Of a stretch of 28,678 nucleotides of DNA, positions 1 to 6,418 are shown in pieces; positions within the stretch are counted from its first letter, which is position 1; the number at the start of each line of letters is the position of its first letter. A program made the position numbers and the translations under genes. Under the pieces are notes generated by a model, which did no database searches, was not told where the DNA came from, and saw nothing but the letters and a program-made list of their open reading frames with translations. Source of the stretch: JANOBJ01 sp031411575 (GTDB lineage: Bacteria > Pseudomonadota > Gammaproteobacteria > Burkholderiales > Burkholderiaceae_C); contig JANOBJ010000266.1 in the NCBI GenBank assembly GCA_031411575.1, forward strand, positions 1-28,678, written 5' to 3'.

Positions 1-63
1 GAAGCCAAGCCGGTGAAGAAGGCCAAGAAAGCCAAGAAGGCCAAGGCCGAAAAGAAGGCCTGA
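1..63 (+). CDS. C-terminal end of a Lys/Ala-rich protein (partial)
   Basis: Frame 1 is open from the window edge to a TGA at 61-63 and encodes 20 residues of Lys/Ala repeats ending EKKA. The next gene (304-510) ends in the same kind of KKAKKAKKAK run and the same EKKA terminus, so this is most likely the tail of a tandem paralogue. A strong terminator follows 33 bases later. The N-terminus and any signal peptide lie outside the window. Function is not known. Confidence 0.7.
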   Translation, partial: EAKPVKKAKKAKKAKAEKKA

Positions 64-96
64 TTGCCTTCAGACCTGTAGAACCTTGCGTTCTGG

Positions 97-123
97 AAAA
101 GCCCGCTTCGGCGGGCTTTTTTT
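97..123 (+). terminator. Rho-independent terminator
   Basis: GCCCGC, loop TTCG, GCGGGC, extended by A/T pairs at the base and followed by seven T. It lies just after the stop at 61-63 and ends the upstream Lys-rich gene. Confidence 0.9.
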
Positions 124-141
124 ATGGCGTCGCGATTCGGC

Positions 142-170
142 GGACATTTGTCCAGGCCCAACTCTGGACA
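142..170 (+). promoter_or_regulatory. Dyad-symmetric operator candidate
   Basis: TGTCCAG (149-155), 8 bases, CTGGACA (164-170) forms a perfect 7-bp dyad. A second short palindrome GGACA-TTT-GTCC overlaps it on the left (142-153). It lies about 135 bases upstream of the small exported protein gene and after the previous terminator, where a promoter and operator would be expected. I cannot name a regulator, and chance symmetry is possible. Confidence 0.3.
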
Positions 171-303
171 CGCGTCTTGATGGCCTCGCACTTGGGGAGC
201 AGCGTTGAACCGCCCTGTCAACCAGTCGCCTGCGCCGCCCGTTGAAATCTGGCCTTCCGATCACGGGGGGAGCTTTTCACAACACGTTACACAAGGAACT
301 GCC

Positions 304-510
304 ATGAACAAGATCCTCGCTGCTCTGGTTGCCGGCCTCTTCGCTGCCTCCACGTTCGCCGCTTCGCACGCAGGTGCCGCGCCCGCCGCCGCTCCGGCAG
401 CTGCGCCGGCCGCTGCTGCTGCCCCGATGGCCAAGGAAGAAAAGAAGCCCATGAAGAAGGCCAAGAAAGCCAAGAAGGCCAAGAAAGTCGCTGCCGAGAA
501 AAAGGCGTGA
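304..510 (+). CDS. Small exported Ala/Pro/Lys-rich protein
   Basis: A 68-residue protein. I chose the ATG at 304 because AAGGA lies at 293-297, six bases upstream; the longer reading frame starting at 205 has no such site. Residues 1 to about 24 form a Sec signal peptide (MNKILAALVAGLFAAS then small residues, cleavage probably after an A-x-A near 20-24). The mature part is an Ala/Pro linker followed by a strongly basic Lys/Ala tail, resembling histone H1-like tails but exported. It would be a short, disordered, highly cationic periplasmic or secreted protein. The upstream partial gene is a probable tandem copy, and each copy has its own terminator. No family is recognised and no function is claimed. 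Binding to anionic envelope polymers or DNA is only a guess from charge. Confidence 0.75.
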   Translation: MNKILAALVAGLFAASTFAASHAGAAPAAAPAAAPAAAAAPMAKEEKKPMKKAKKAKKAKKVAAEKKA

Positions 511-558
511 TGGAACAGGCCTGAGTCGCCTGACCCGTCGTTGACTTTGCGTCAGAAT

Positions 559-580
559 GCCCGCTCCGGCGGGCGTTTTT
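559..580 (+). terminator. Rho-independent terminator
   Basis: GCCCGC, loop TCCG, GCGGGC, then GTTTTT. It closes the small Lys-rich gene. It also argues against a start at 582 for the following gene and in favour of the start at 657. Confidence 0.88.
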
Positions 581-656
581 CATGGGCACTGACGTTGCGC
601 CGAGCCCCCTGCCACAGGTCTTTTTGCCCCTCAGTCGCTTCTGGAAAGTTGAGCCG

Positions 657-1133
657 ATGTTTTCATTTCACCGCTTCAGGTCGCTGGCACTGTCTGTGCT
701 CGCCGTCACGGTCCTGGCGGCGGCCCCTGCCCGCGCTCAGGACGCCGGTGAGCCGCAACTCAAGCTGCAGCGCGTGCGCCTGAGCGCCGGCATGCACCAG
801 ATCGATGCCCAACTCGCGCAGACGCCCGAGCAGCGCCAGACCGGTCTGATGTGGCGCAAGGAGATGCCGCAGCACGAGGGCATGCTGTTTGTGTTCGAGC
901 AGCCCACGCAGCAGTGCTTCTGGATGAAAAACACGCTGCTGCCGCTGACCATCGCCTTTGTCGCCGACGACGGCACCATCGTGAACCTGGCCGACATGAA
1001 GCCGCAGGCGCTCGATTCGCACTGCTCGGCCAAACCGGTGCGTTTTGTGCTGGAGATGAACCAGGGCTGGTTCGCCAAAAAGAACATCGGCGCGGGCTAC
1101 AAGCTCGCCGGCAAGCCCTTCAAGGCGCCGTGA
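657..1133 (+). CDS. Exported DUF192 family protein
   Basis: A 158-residue protein. The start at ATG 657 gives a clean signal peptide (MFSFHRFRSLALSVLAVTVL, cleavage after ARA at about residue 27) and has GGAAAG at 643-648. An upstream in-frame ATG at 582 abuts a terminator and would bury the signal peptide. The mature domain matches DUF192: an N-terminal strand, then TPEQRQTGLMWRKEMP, GMLFVF, the family hallmark FWMKNTLLPLTIAFV, and a C-terminal G-W-F-x-K segment. DUF192 proteins are small periplasmic or membrane-tethered beta proteins with no established biochemical role. The gene is followed by a dispersed palindromic element and a bidirectional terminator shared with convergent sodB, so it is probably monocistronic. 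Confidence 0.88.
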   Translation: MFSFHRFRSLALSVLAVTVLAAAPARAQDAGEPQLKLQRVRLSAGMHQIDAQLAQTPEQRQTGLMWRKEMPQHEGMLFVFEQPTQQCFWMKNTLLPLTIAFVADDGTIVNLADMKPQALDSHCSAKPVRFVLEMNQGWFAKKNIGAGYKLAGKPFKAP

Positions 1134-1159
1134 GCCGCAGTGCTGGTCCGCTGACGGTT

Positions 1160-1225
1160 GCTATTATATATATAGCAAACTATGACCAGCTGACGAGGAC
1201 GAGAAGGAGATCTGACCTGTAAAAC
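1160..1225 (+). repeat. Dispersed ~63-bp palindromic element, copy 1
   Basis: GCTAT (1160-1164), 7 bases, ATAGC (1172-1176), then AAACTATGACCAGCTGACGAG and a tail ending TGTAAAAC. It matches the copies at 2687, 9503, 11200, 13143 and 26931 in the palindrome, its 7-base spacing and the right-hand tail. It lies in the space between the DUF192 gene and convergent sodB. Its right end is less certain than its left. Confidence 0.8.
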
Positions 1226-1230
1226 GCACA

Positions 1231-1253
1231 AAAGCCGGCTTTTAGCCGGCTTT
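1231..1253. terminator. Bidirectional terminator between DUF192 gene and sodB
   Basis: AAAGCCGGCT, loop TTT, AGCCGGCTTT. The stem is flanked by A on one side and T on the other, so it gives a T-tract in both directions. It sits between the convergent DUF192 gene and sodB. Confidence 0.85.
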
Positions 1254-1293
1254 GTCATGCGACGCGGTTGTCGCGCCGCTCAGGTGTCTGCGC

Positions 1294-1875
1294 TCAGGCG
1301 AAGTTCTTGGCCGCGAAGTCCCAGTTCACCAGGTTCGACAGGAAGGTCTCGACGTACTTCGGGCGCAGGTTGCGGTAGTCGATGTAGTAGGCGTGCTCCC
1401 ACACGTCCACCGTCAGCAGCGCCTTGTCGCCGGTGGTGAGCGGCGTGCCCGCGGCGCCCATGTTGACGATGTCGACCGAGCCGTCGGCCTTTTTCACCAG
1501 CCAGGTCCAGCCGGAGCCGAAGTTGCTGACCGCGCTCTTCACAAACGCTTCCTTGAAGGCGCCGTAGCCGCCCCACTTCTTGCTGATCGCCTCGGCCAGC
1601 GCGCCGCTGGGCTCGCCGCCGCCGGCCGGCTTCATGCAGTTCCAGAAAAAGGTGTGGTTCCAGATCTGGGCCGAGTTGTTGTAGATGCCGCCGCTTGAGG
1701 TCTTGATGATGTCTTCCAGGCTCTTGCCTTCGAACTCGGTGCCTTTTTGCAGGTTGTTCAGGTTGACGACATAGGCGTTGTGGTGCTTGCCGTGGTGGAA
1801 CTCCAGCGTCTCTTTGCTGTAGTGCGGTGCCAGGGCGTCCAGGGCGTAGGGCAATGCGGGCAGGGTGTGTTCCAT
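1294..1875 (-). CDS. sodB: Iron superoxide dismutase
   Basis: A 193-residue cytoplasmic Fe-superoxide dismutase that converts superoxide to peroxide and oxygen; usual length for the family. The start at 1875 (MEHTLPALPYALDALAPHYS) is the classic SodB N-terminus and is preceded by GAGGAAA; an upstream ATG at 1935 adds 20 residues with no family support. Metal ligands are visible: His27 (LEFHHGKHH), His74 (IWNHTFFW), Asp157 and His161 (TVDVWEHAYYIDYR). Gln70 just before IWNH is the Fe-type second-sphere glutamine; Mn-type enzymes have Gly there and Gln near residue 141. The gene follows xseA on the same strand after 93 bases, and ends at the bidirectional terminator. Confidence 0.97.
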   Translation of the reverse strand: MEHTLPALPYALDALAPHYSKETLEFHHGKHHNAYVVNLNNLQKGTEFEGKSLEDIIKTSSGGIYNNSAQIWNHTFFWNCMKPAGGGEPSGALAEAISKKWGGYGAFKEAFVKSAVSNFGSGWTWLVKKADGSVDIVNMGAAGTPLTTGDKALLTVDVWEHAYYIDYRNLRPKYVETFLSNLVNWDFAAKNFA

Positions 1876-1968
1876 GGGGTTTCCTCGTGGGGTTTTGGTG
1901 GCTGGCAGGGTGCGAAGACGGGAATATACCCGCATGACTTGCCCCTGCCCGCCAAATGGGTCGGTGTC

Positions 1969-3366
1969 CTACAGGCGCGCGGGCGGGGTGACCGTCAGGT
2001 GAACGCTGCCGTCGGCCAGCATGGCCGTCAGGGGCTGGCCGGCGCGGGTGTCGGCGGCGCGGGTCACGGCACGGCCGGCGTCGTCGCTGAGCCAGGCGTA
2101 GCCGCGCTGCAGCACCAGGCGCGGGTCGAGCAGCTCCAGTCGCAGCGCAGCGCGCGCCAGCCGCTCCTGGGCGCGTTGCACGGCACTGGCGGTGGCACCC
2201 GGCAGCGTTCGCTCCACCGTCTGCAACGCCTGCGCGCGGCGCTGCAGCTGCGCCTGCACGCCATAGCGCAGGCCCTGCGCGTGGCGCGACAGCGCGAGCT
2301 GCTGGCGCGCCACCAGGCCAGAGGGGCGGCCCAGCCGTGCGGCCGCCTGGTCCAGCCGCTGGCTGTGCCGGTCGATCTGGCGCAGCGCGGCGTCTTCCAG
2401 CCGGCCTTGCAGCAGCGCGAGCGCGCCGAGCCAGACGGCGCGCGGCTGCGCCACCAGTTCGGCCGCCGCAGTGGGCGTGGGTGCGCGCAGGTCGGCCACG
2501 AAATCGGCGATGGTGAAATCGGTTTCATGGCCCACGCCGCTGATCACCGGCACCGGGCTTTGCGCGATGGTGCGGGCCAGTTGTTCGTCGTTGAAGGCCC
2601 ACAAATCCTCGATCGAACCGCCGCCGCGCACCAGCAAAATCACGTCGATGGGCGGCACCTGCCCGGCCACGTCTGTCGCACCGGTTTTTGATGCCAAATC
2701 GGCCTTGTGTCCGCGCCCCGCGGTCGTTTGTTGATATAAATTTGATAGCGCCTTGACCAGCGCCGCCGGAGCGCCCGCACCCTGCACCAGCGCCGGCGCC
2801 AGCACCACGGGGATGTGCGGCACGCGCCGGCGCAGCGCGCTCAGCACGTCCTGCAGCGCGGCGGCGCCCAGAGAAGTCACCACACCGATGGCGCGCGGCA
2901 GGGGCGGCAGTTCGCGCTTGCGCGCGGCCTCGAACAGGCCCTCGGCCTCCAGCTTGGCTTTCAGCCGCAAAAACTGCTCGAACCAGGCGCCCTGCCCGGC
3001 CTGGCGCATGCTCTCCACCACCAGTTGCAGGTCGCCGCGCGGCTCGTACACGCCCAGACGTCCGCGCACCTCGACCAGATCGCCGTCCCGGGGCGAAAAA
3101 TCCAGCAGCCCAGCAGCCCGGCGAAACATCGCGCAGCGCAGCTGGCCCTGCTCGTCCTTCAGCGAAAAGTAGCAGTGCCCGCTGGCCGCGCGCGAAAAGC
3201 CCGACAGCTCGCCGCGCACGGCCACCGGGTTGAAGCGCGCCTCCAGCGCGTCGGCCACGGCGCGGCACAGCGCACCGACCGGCCAGACCTGCGGGCTCCG
3301 CGCCGCGGCCCGTACGGCCGGGTTGGCCGCGCGTTCGCCAAACCCTGAATCGGCCGGCTCAGCCAT
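1969..3366 (-). CDS. xseA: Exodeoxyribonuclease VII large subunit
   Basis: A 465-residue large subunit of exonuclease VII, which degrades single-stranded DNA in both directions together with XseB (not in this window). The N-terminal OB-fold (about 25-125) has the conserved SGHCYFSLKDE...CAMF segment. The catalytic core has GVVTSLGAAALQD (about 161-173), GGGSIEDLWAFNDE, and SGVGHETDFTIADFVADLRAPTPTAAAE (about 275-303). A long helical region and a C-terminal domain with LVLQRGYAWL follow. Oddity: between VKA and VRGGGS there are roughly 25 more residues than in Escherichia coli XseA as I remember it, and this extra stretch contains a 63-bp dispersed element (residues about 207-227). The frame is kept. 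sodB lies downstream on the same strand. The start at 3366 has a weak GAGG about 10 bases upstream. Confidence 0.96.
   Translation of the reverse strand: MAEPADSGFGERAANPAVRAAARSPQVWPVGALCRAVADALEARFNPVAVRGELSGFSRAASGHCYFSLKDEQGQLRCAMFRRAAGLLDFSPRDGDLVEVRGRLGVYEPRGDLQLVVESMRQAGQGAWFEQFLRLKAKLEAEGLFEAARKRELPPLPRAIGVVTSLGAAALQDVLSALRRRVPHIPVVLAPALVQGAGAPAALVKALSNLYQQTTAGRGHKADLASKTGATDVAGQVPPIDVILLVRGGGSIEDLWAFNDEQLARTIAQSPVPVISGVGHETDFTIADFVADLRAPTPTAAAELVAQPRAVWLGALALLQGRLEDAALRQIDRHSQRLDQAAARLGRPSGLVARQQLALSRHAQGLRYGVQAQLQRRAQALQTVERTLPGATASAVQRAQERLARAALRLELLDPRLVLQRGYAWLSDDAGRAVTRAADTRAGQPLTAMLADGSVHLTVTPPARL
2687..2749 (-). repeat. Dispersed palindromic element, copy inside xseA
   Basis: On the minus strand it reads GCTAT (2749-2745), 7 bases, ATATC, then AACAAACGACC, a GC-rich stretch, GGACACAAGGCCGATTTGG and TCAAA. 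The span is exactly 63 bp, 21 codons, in sense orientation with the gene, encoding about ALSNLYQQTTAGRGHKADLA. The tail GGCC-GATTT-TCAAA matches the copy at 9503-9565 closely. Confidence 0.78.
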
Positions 3367-3513
3367 GCGCCGCCAGCCTCATTTCCGCCCCCGCATCGTG
3401 GTCGGACGCGGCCCGTGGCCGGCTGGTTTGCTCCACAGAAGCACGCGGCGGCGCGCATCTGCCGGCGAAACCCCGGTGAAACGCTGCATTTCCCGAGCAA
3501 GTGTTTGATTTCA

Positions 3514-3541
3514 TTGACATTATTTCTGCTGAAAATGTAAT
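3514..3541 (+). promoter_or_regulatory. Sigma-70-like promoter upstream of exbB
   Basis: TTGACA (3514-3519), 16 bases, TGTAAT (3536-3541), in an A/T-rich island in otherwise GC-rich DNA. It points toward exbB, with a leader of about 260 bases if used. The -35 is a perfect consensus. It is assigned by pattern only. Confidence 0.5.
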
Positions 3542-3605
3542 CGTTTTGTCATATGCACGGTCTGGCGCGGCTTGGCGACGCGTGACACCCCAGTTCTCAA
3601 CAAAG

Positions 3606-3624
3606 TTATCCACAGTTTCTGTGG
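3606..3624 (+). promoter_or_regulatory. DnaA box within an inverted repeat
   Basis: TTATCCACA (3606-3614) is a perfect DnaA-box consensus. It is part of the dyad CCACAG-TTT-CTGTGG (3610-3624), so a second, imperfect box faces it. It lies about 65 bases past the promoter-like sequence and about 185 bases before exbB. One perfect box can occur by chance, and there is no cluster to suggest an origin. Confidence 0.4.
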
Positions 3625-3807
3625 GTGTTGGTGCGCATTCGTCAAGCCTCGAATCGGCGGTTGTCAGCGCCGCGCCACGGTGTACCCACGGCGGGGCGCC
3701 GGCCCGGTTGGGTAAGCCATAATCACACCCGATTCGCGTCGCGCCACCGTATCACCCAAGCCTCGCGTGCCACGCAACAAGCCCCTTCACGAGCGGAGAC
3801 CACCCTT

Positions 3808-4443
3808 TTGTTTTCGATCATACAAGCCGCAGGCTGGCCGATCTGGCCGCTGATTGCCTGCTCCATCATTGCGCTCGCGCTCGTGATCGAGCGCTTCGTC
3901 AGCCTCAAGACCGCCAAGGTCGCACCGCCGAAACTGCTGGACGAGGCGTTGGCGGTGTCGCGTGCCGGTGTGCCCGGCCCCGACGTGGTGAACCAGCTGG
4001 AGCAGAACTCAGCGCTGGGCGAGGTGCTGGCCAGCGGCTTTCGCGCGCTCAATGTCAACCCGCGTTGCTCCGAGGTGGACCTGCGCGCCACCATGGAAGG
4101 CGCGGGCCGCATCGTCGCGCACCGGCTCGAGCGCTACCTGAACGCGCTGGCAACCATTGCCTCGGCTGCGCCGCTGCTGGGCCTGCTGGGCACGGTGATC
4201 GGCATGATCGAAATCTTCGGCTCGCAAACGCCGAGCGGCGGCTCCAGCGTGGGCGGCGGCAACCCCGCGCAGCTGGCGCACGGCATCTCGGTGGCGCTGT
4301 ACAACACCGCTTTCGGCCTGATCATCGCGATTCCGGCGCTGATCTTCTGGCGGTATTTCCGGGCGCGCGTCGATGAGTATCTGCTCGGGCTTGAGCTGGC
4401 GTCCGAACGTTTCGTACGCCATTTGGTGACGCTGCGCCGATGA
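3808..4443 (+). CDS. exbB: ExbB/TolQ/MotA-family proton channel protein
   Basis: A 211-residue inner-membrane protein of the ExbB/TolQ family. With ExbD it uses the proton gradient to energise a TonB- or TolA-type partner. The start is TTG 3808 (LFSIIQAAGWPIWPL) with GGAG at 3794-3797; the longer frame upstream is not membrane-like and lacks a site. Three membrane segments are visible: about 8-30 (WPIWPLIACSIIALALVIERF), 112-135 (ATIASAAPLLGLLGTVIGMIEIF) and 160-183 (ALYNTAFGLIIAIPALIFWRYF), with the family AxxAPLLGLLGTVxGM and NTAxGLxxAIPA motifs. The stop overlaps the exbD start (ATGA, 4440-4443), indicating translational coupling. It heads the operon exbB-exbD-lpxK-ycaR-kdsB. The position next to lipid A genes is usual for beta-proteobacteria. 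Confidence 0.93.
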   Translation: MFSIIQAAGWPIWPLIACSIIALALVIERFVSLKTAKVAPPKLLDEALAVSRAGVPGPDVVNQLEQNSALGEVLASGFRALNVNPRCSEVDLRATMEGAGRIVAHRLERYLNALATIASAAPLLGLLGTVIGMIEIFGSQTPSGGSSVGGGNPAQLAHGISVALYNTAFGLIIAIPALIFWRYFRARVDEYLLGLELASERFVRHLVTLRR

Positions 4444-4868
4444 ACTTCCGTCCCCGCATCAAGGAAGAGCCGGAGATCAACCTGATCCCGTTCATCGACG
4501 TGCTGTTGGTGATCCTGATCTTTTTGATGCTCACCACCACCTACAGCAAGTTCACCGAGCTGCAGTTGCGCCTGCCGGTGGCCGATGTCGAGGCCCAGCG
4601 CGACTATCCCAAGGAAGTGATCGTGGCGGTCAGCGCGGACGGGCGTTACGCGGTCAACAAGGTACCGGTCAACGGCCGCGGCGTCGAAGAACTGGCCACC
4701 GCCATCGTCGAGGCCGCCAAGGCCGGCAAGGACAGCGTGATCATCATCAGCGCCGATGCCAGCACGGCGCACCAGTCGGTGATCACCGTGATGGAGGCCG
4801 CGCGCCGCTCCGGCCTCACGCAGATCACCTTTGCCACGCAGTCGTCGGCCCAGGCCGGCAAGCGCTGA
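4440..4868 (+). CDS. exbD: ExbD/TolR-family biopolymer transport protein
   Basis: A 142-residue partner of ExbB. A short cytoplasmic N-terminus (MNFRPRIKEEPEINLIPFID) leads into one membrane helix, about 15-37. The essential proton-carrying aspartate of the family is Asp20 in LIPFIDVLLVILIFLM. The periplasmic domain (about 45-135) has the usual alternating strands and ends in a Thr/Ser-rich segment. The start overlaps the exbB stop by four bases, and lpxK starts four bases after the stop, so all three are almost certainly translated from one message. Which receptor or TonB it serves cannot be told from here. Confidence 0.95.
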   Translation: MNFRPRIKEEPEINLIPFIDVLLVILIFLMLTTTYSKFTELQLRLPVADVEAQRDYPKEVIVAVSADGRYAVNKVPVNGRGVEELATAIVEAAKAGKDSVIIISADASTAHQSVITVMEAARRSGLTQITFATQSSAQAGKR

Positions 4869-4872
4869 ACCG

Positions 4873-6051
4873 ATGCAGCCCGGGCTGCTGCAGCGCCTGC
4901 CCGCGAGCTGGACCCAGCGCGGGCCGCTGGCTTTCATGCTGTGGCCGCTGTCGCTGCTCTATGGCGCGGCCGCCGCCTCTCACCGCCTGATGTACCGCCT
5001 CCGCCTGCGCCGGGCCGACCGCCTGCCGGTGCCTGTGGTGGTGGTCGGCAACGTGGTGGCTGGCGGCGCTGGCAAGACACCGGTGGTGATGGCGCTGGCG
5101 CAACACCTGACGGCGCGCGGTGTGCGCGTGGGTGTGGTGTCACGCGGGTACGGACGCGTACCGACACTGGCTGCGCGTACAGGTGCGCAAACAAACACGG
5201 GTGAGAACGGCCGTACCACGCCTGACACCAATCCTGACACCCCGCTCGAAGTCACGCCCAGCAGCGTGGCCGCGCAAGTGGGCGATGAGCCGCTGTTGAT
5301 CGCCCAGCGCTGCGGCGTCCCGGTCTTTGTGGCGCGTCGGCGGGCCGCCGCCGCACGCGCCCTGCTGGCGGCCCAGCCCGGCACGCAGGTGGTGCTGAGC
5401 GACGACGGCCTGCAGCACCACGCGCTGCACCGCGACCTGACGGTCTGCGTGTTTGACGCGCGCGGCGTGGGCAACGGTTTTTTGATGCCCGCCGGGCCGC
5501 TGCGCTCGCGTGGCGGCTCAGCCACCTGGGTGCTGCAGAGCGACCAGCTTGATGGGGCCGCGCGCCAGGCCGTGGAGCGCGAGGTCTGTGCCGTGCAGGG
5601 CCGCTACCCCATGGCCCGGGCGCTGGCCAGGCACGCCGTGCGGGCCGACGGTGCCCGGCGTCCGCTGGCCGCGCTCGCCACGGCCGGGAGTGGCTGGCCG
5701 CCGCTGACCAGCCTCGGCGGCACCCAGCCCTTGCCGGCGAGCGCCGAGAGTGGCCGGCCGTTGATGGCCGTGGCCGCGATCGCCCAACCCGAGGTGTTTT
5801 TCAGCCAGTTGCGCGCCCAGGGGCTGGTGCTGGCCGAAACTTTGGCGTTGCCCGATCACTATGATTTTGATAGCTGGAAACGACCATCCGACAGGGACTA
5901 CCAGCTGATTTGCACCGAAAAAGACGCCGTGAAGCTGTGGCGCCGCCACCCCGACGCCTGGGCCGTGCCGCTGCTGCTGGCGCTGCCCGACGATTTCTTT
6001 GAAGCCTTTGACCACCAGCTGGATGCCTTGCTGAAGCGCAAGCCGGCCTAG
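4873..6051 (+). CDS. lpxK: Tetraacyldisaccharide 4'-kinase
   Basis: A 392-residue inner-membrane-associated kinase that phosphorylates the 4' position of the tetraacyldisaccharide in lipid A synthesis. The ATG at 4873 is four bases after exbD; an upstream in-frame ATG at 4831 would overlap exbD. The N-terminal hydrophobic helix (about 18-36) anchors it. The Walker A loop is VGNVVAGGAGKTP with Lys68-Thr69. DDGLQHH (177-183) carries the catalytic Asp of the family. TEKDAVKLW near residue 350 is the C-terminal hallmark. Oddities: after RGYGR (about 91-95) there is a Thr/Asn-rich stretch to VGDEP that looks longer than in other LpxK proteins. In addition, the segment just before TEKDA resembles the dispersed element. 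It is somewhat longer than the approximately 330 residues usual for the family. Confidence 0.95.
   Translation: MQPGLLQRLPASWTQRGPLAFMLWPLSLLYGAAAASHRLMYRLRLRRADRLPVPVVVVGNVVAGGAGKTPVVMALAQHLTARGVRVGVVSRGYGRVPTLAARTGAQTNTGENGRTTPDTNPDTPLEVTPSSVAAQVGDEPLLIAQRCGVPVFVARRRAAAARALLAAQPGTQVVLSDDGLQHHALHRDLTVCVFDARGVGNGFLMPAGPLRSRGGSATWVLQSDQLDGAARQAVEREVCAVQGRYPMARALARHAVRADGARRPLAALATAGSGWPPLTSLGGTQPLPASAESGRPLMAVAAIAQPEVFFSQLRAQGLVLAETLALPDHYDFDSWKRPSDRDYQLICTEKDAVKLWRRHPDAWAVPLLLALPDDFFEAFDHQLDALLKRKPA
5858..5920 (+). repeat. Possible dispersed element remnant in lpxK
   Basis: ACTAT (5858-5862), 7 bases, ATAGC (5870-5874), then TGGAAACGACCA and GGACTACCAGC line up with the consensus palindrome and tail. 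Against it, the encoded DHYDF and TEKDA motifs at both ends are native LpxK sequence and the spacing between them looks normal. It may therefore be chance or an overwritten segment and not an insertion. Confidence 0.4.
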
Positions 6052-6192
6052 GAGGCTGGGCGCCGAAGCTGCTGCTGCCCACGCGCCCAGGCCGTATCAT
6101 CGGCACCAGACAGCGCTCGAAACCGCGCTGAAACCTCCCCTGAACCCGTCGCCGCCAACCCGGCGCCATTGCCCACCACTTTCCCGCTCGCC

Positions 6193-6399
6193 ATGGATAG
6201 CAAACTGCTCGAACTGCTGGTCTGCCCCGTCACCAAGGGCCCGTTGCTGTACCACCGCGACCAGCAGGAGCTGATCTCGCGCAGCGCCCGCCTGGCCTAC
6301 CCGGTGCGTGACGGCATCCCGGTCCTGCTGGAAGGCGAAGCCCGCACGCTGAGCGACGAAGAGCTCGAGCAGCTGCCCAAGCGCACGCAGCTGGTCTGA
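6193..6399 (+). CDS. ycaR: Trm112/YcaR-like small protein
   Basis: A 68-residue protein of the UPF0434/Trm112 family. The start ATG 6193 (MDSKLLELLVCPVTKGPL) is the family's conserved N-terminus; an upstream in-frame ATG at 6169 lies in non-conserved sequence. Further hallmarks are LAYPVRDGIPVLLEGEAR. Only Cys10 of the zinc-binding cysteines is present, as in YcaR-type members. It lies between lpxK and kdsB, its standard place in proteobacteria. Eukaryotic Trm112 activates methyltransferases; the role of the bacterial short form is not settled. Confidence 0.92.
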   Translation: MDSKLLELLVCPVTKGPLLYHRDQQELISRSARLAYPVRDGIPVLLEGEARTLSDEELEQLPKRTQLV

Positions 6400-6418
6400 C
6401 CGGCGCGAGGCTTCGCCA

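Larger units (their letters stand above)
3367..3807. other. 441-base gene-free region between divergent xseA and exbB
   Basis: No convincing gene: the reading frames here have no family resemblance or clear ribosome site. It holds an A/T-rich island around 3505-3560 with a sigma-70 promoter-like sequence, a DnaA box with an inverted partner at 3606-3624, and a possible weak -10 (CATAAT, 3717-3722) nearer exbB. The region probably carries divergent promoters for xseA and the exbB operon. Confidence 0.6.

Noticed and set aside
3359..3613. An 84-codon minus-strand frame upstream of xseA
   Set aside because: No ribosome site and no family resemblance; it overlaps the promoter-like and DnaA-box region.
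6193..6204. ATAGCAAAC at the start of ycaR resembling the element's right half
   Set aside because: There is no palindromic left half, and the codons encode the conserved Trm112/YcaR N-terminus, so it is coincidental.
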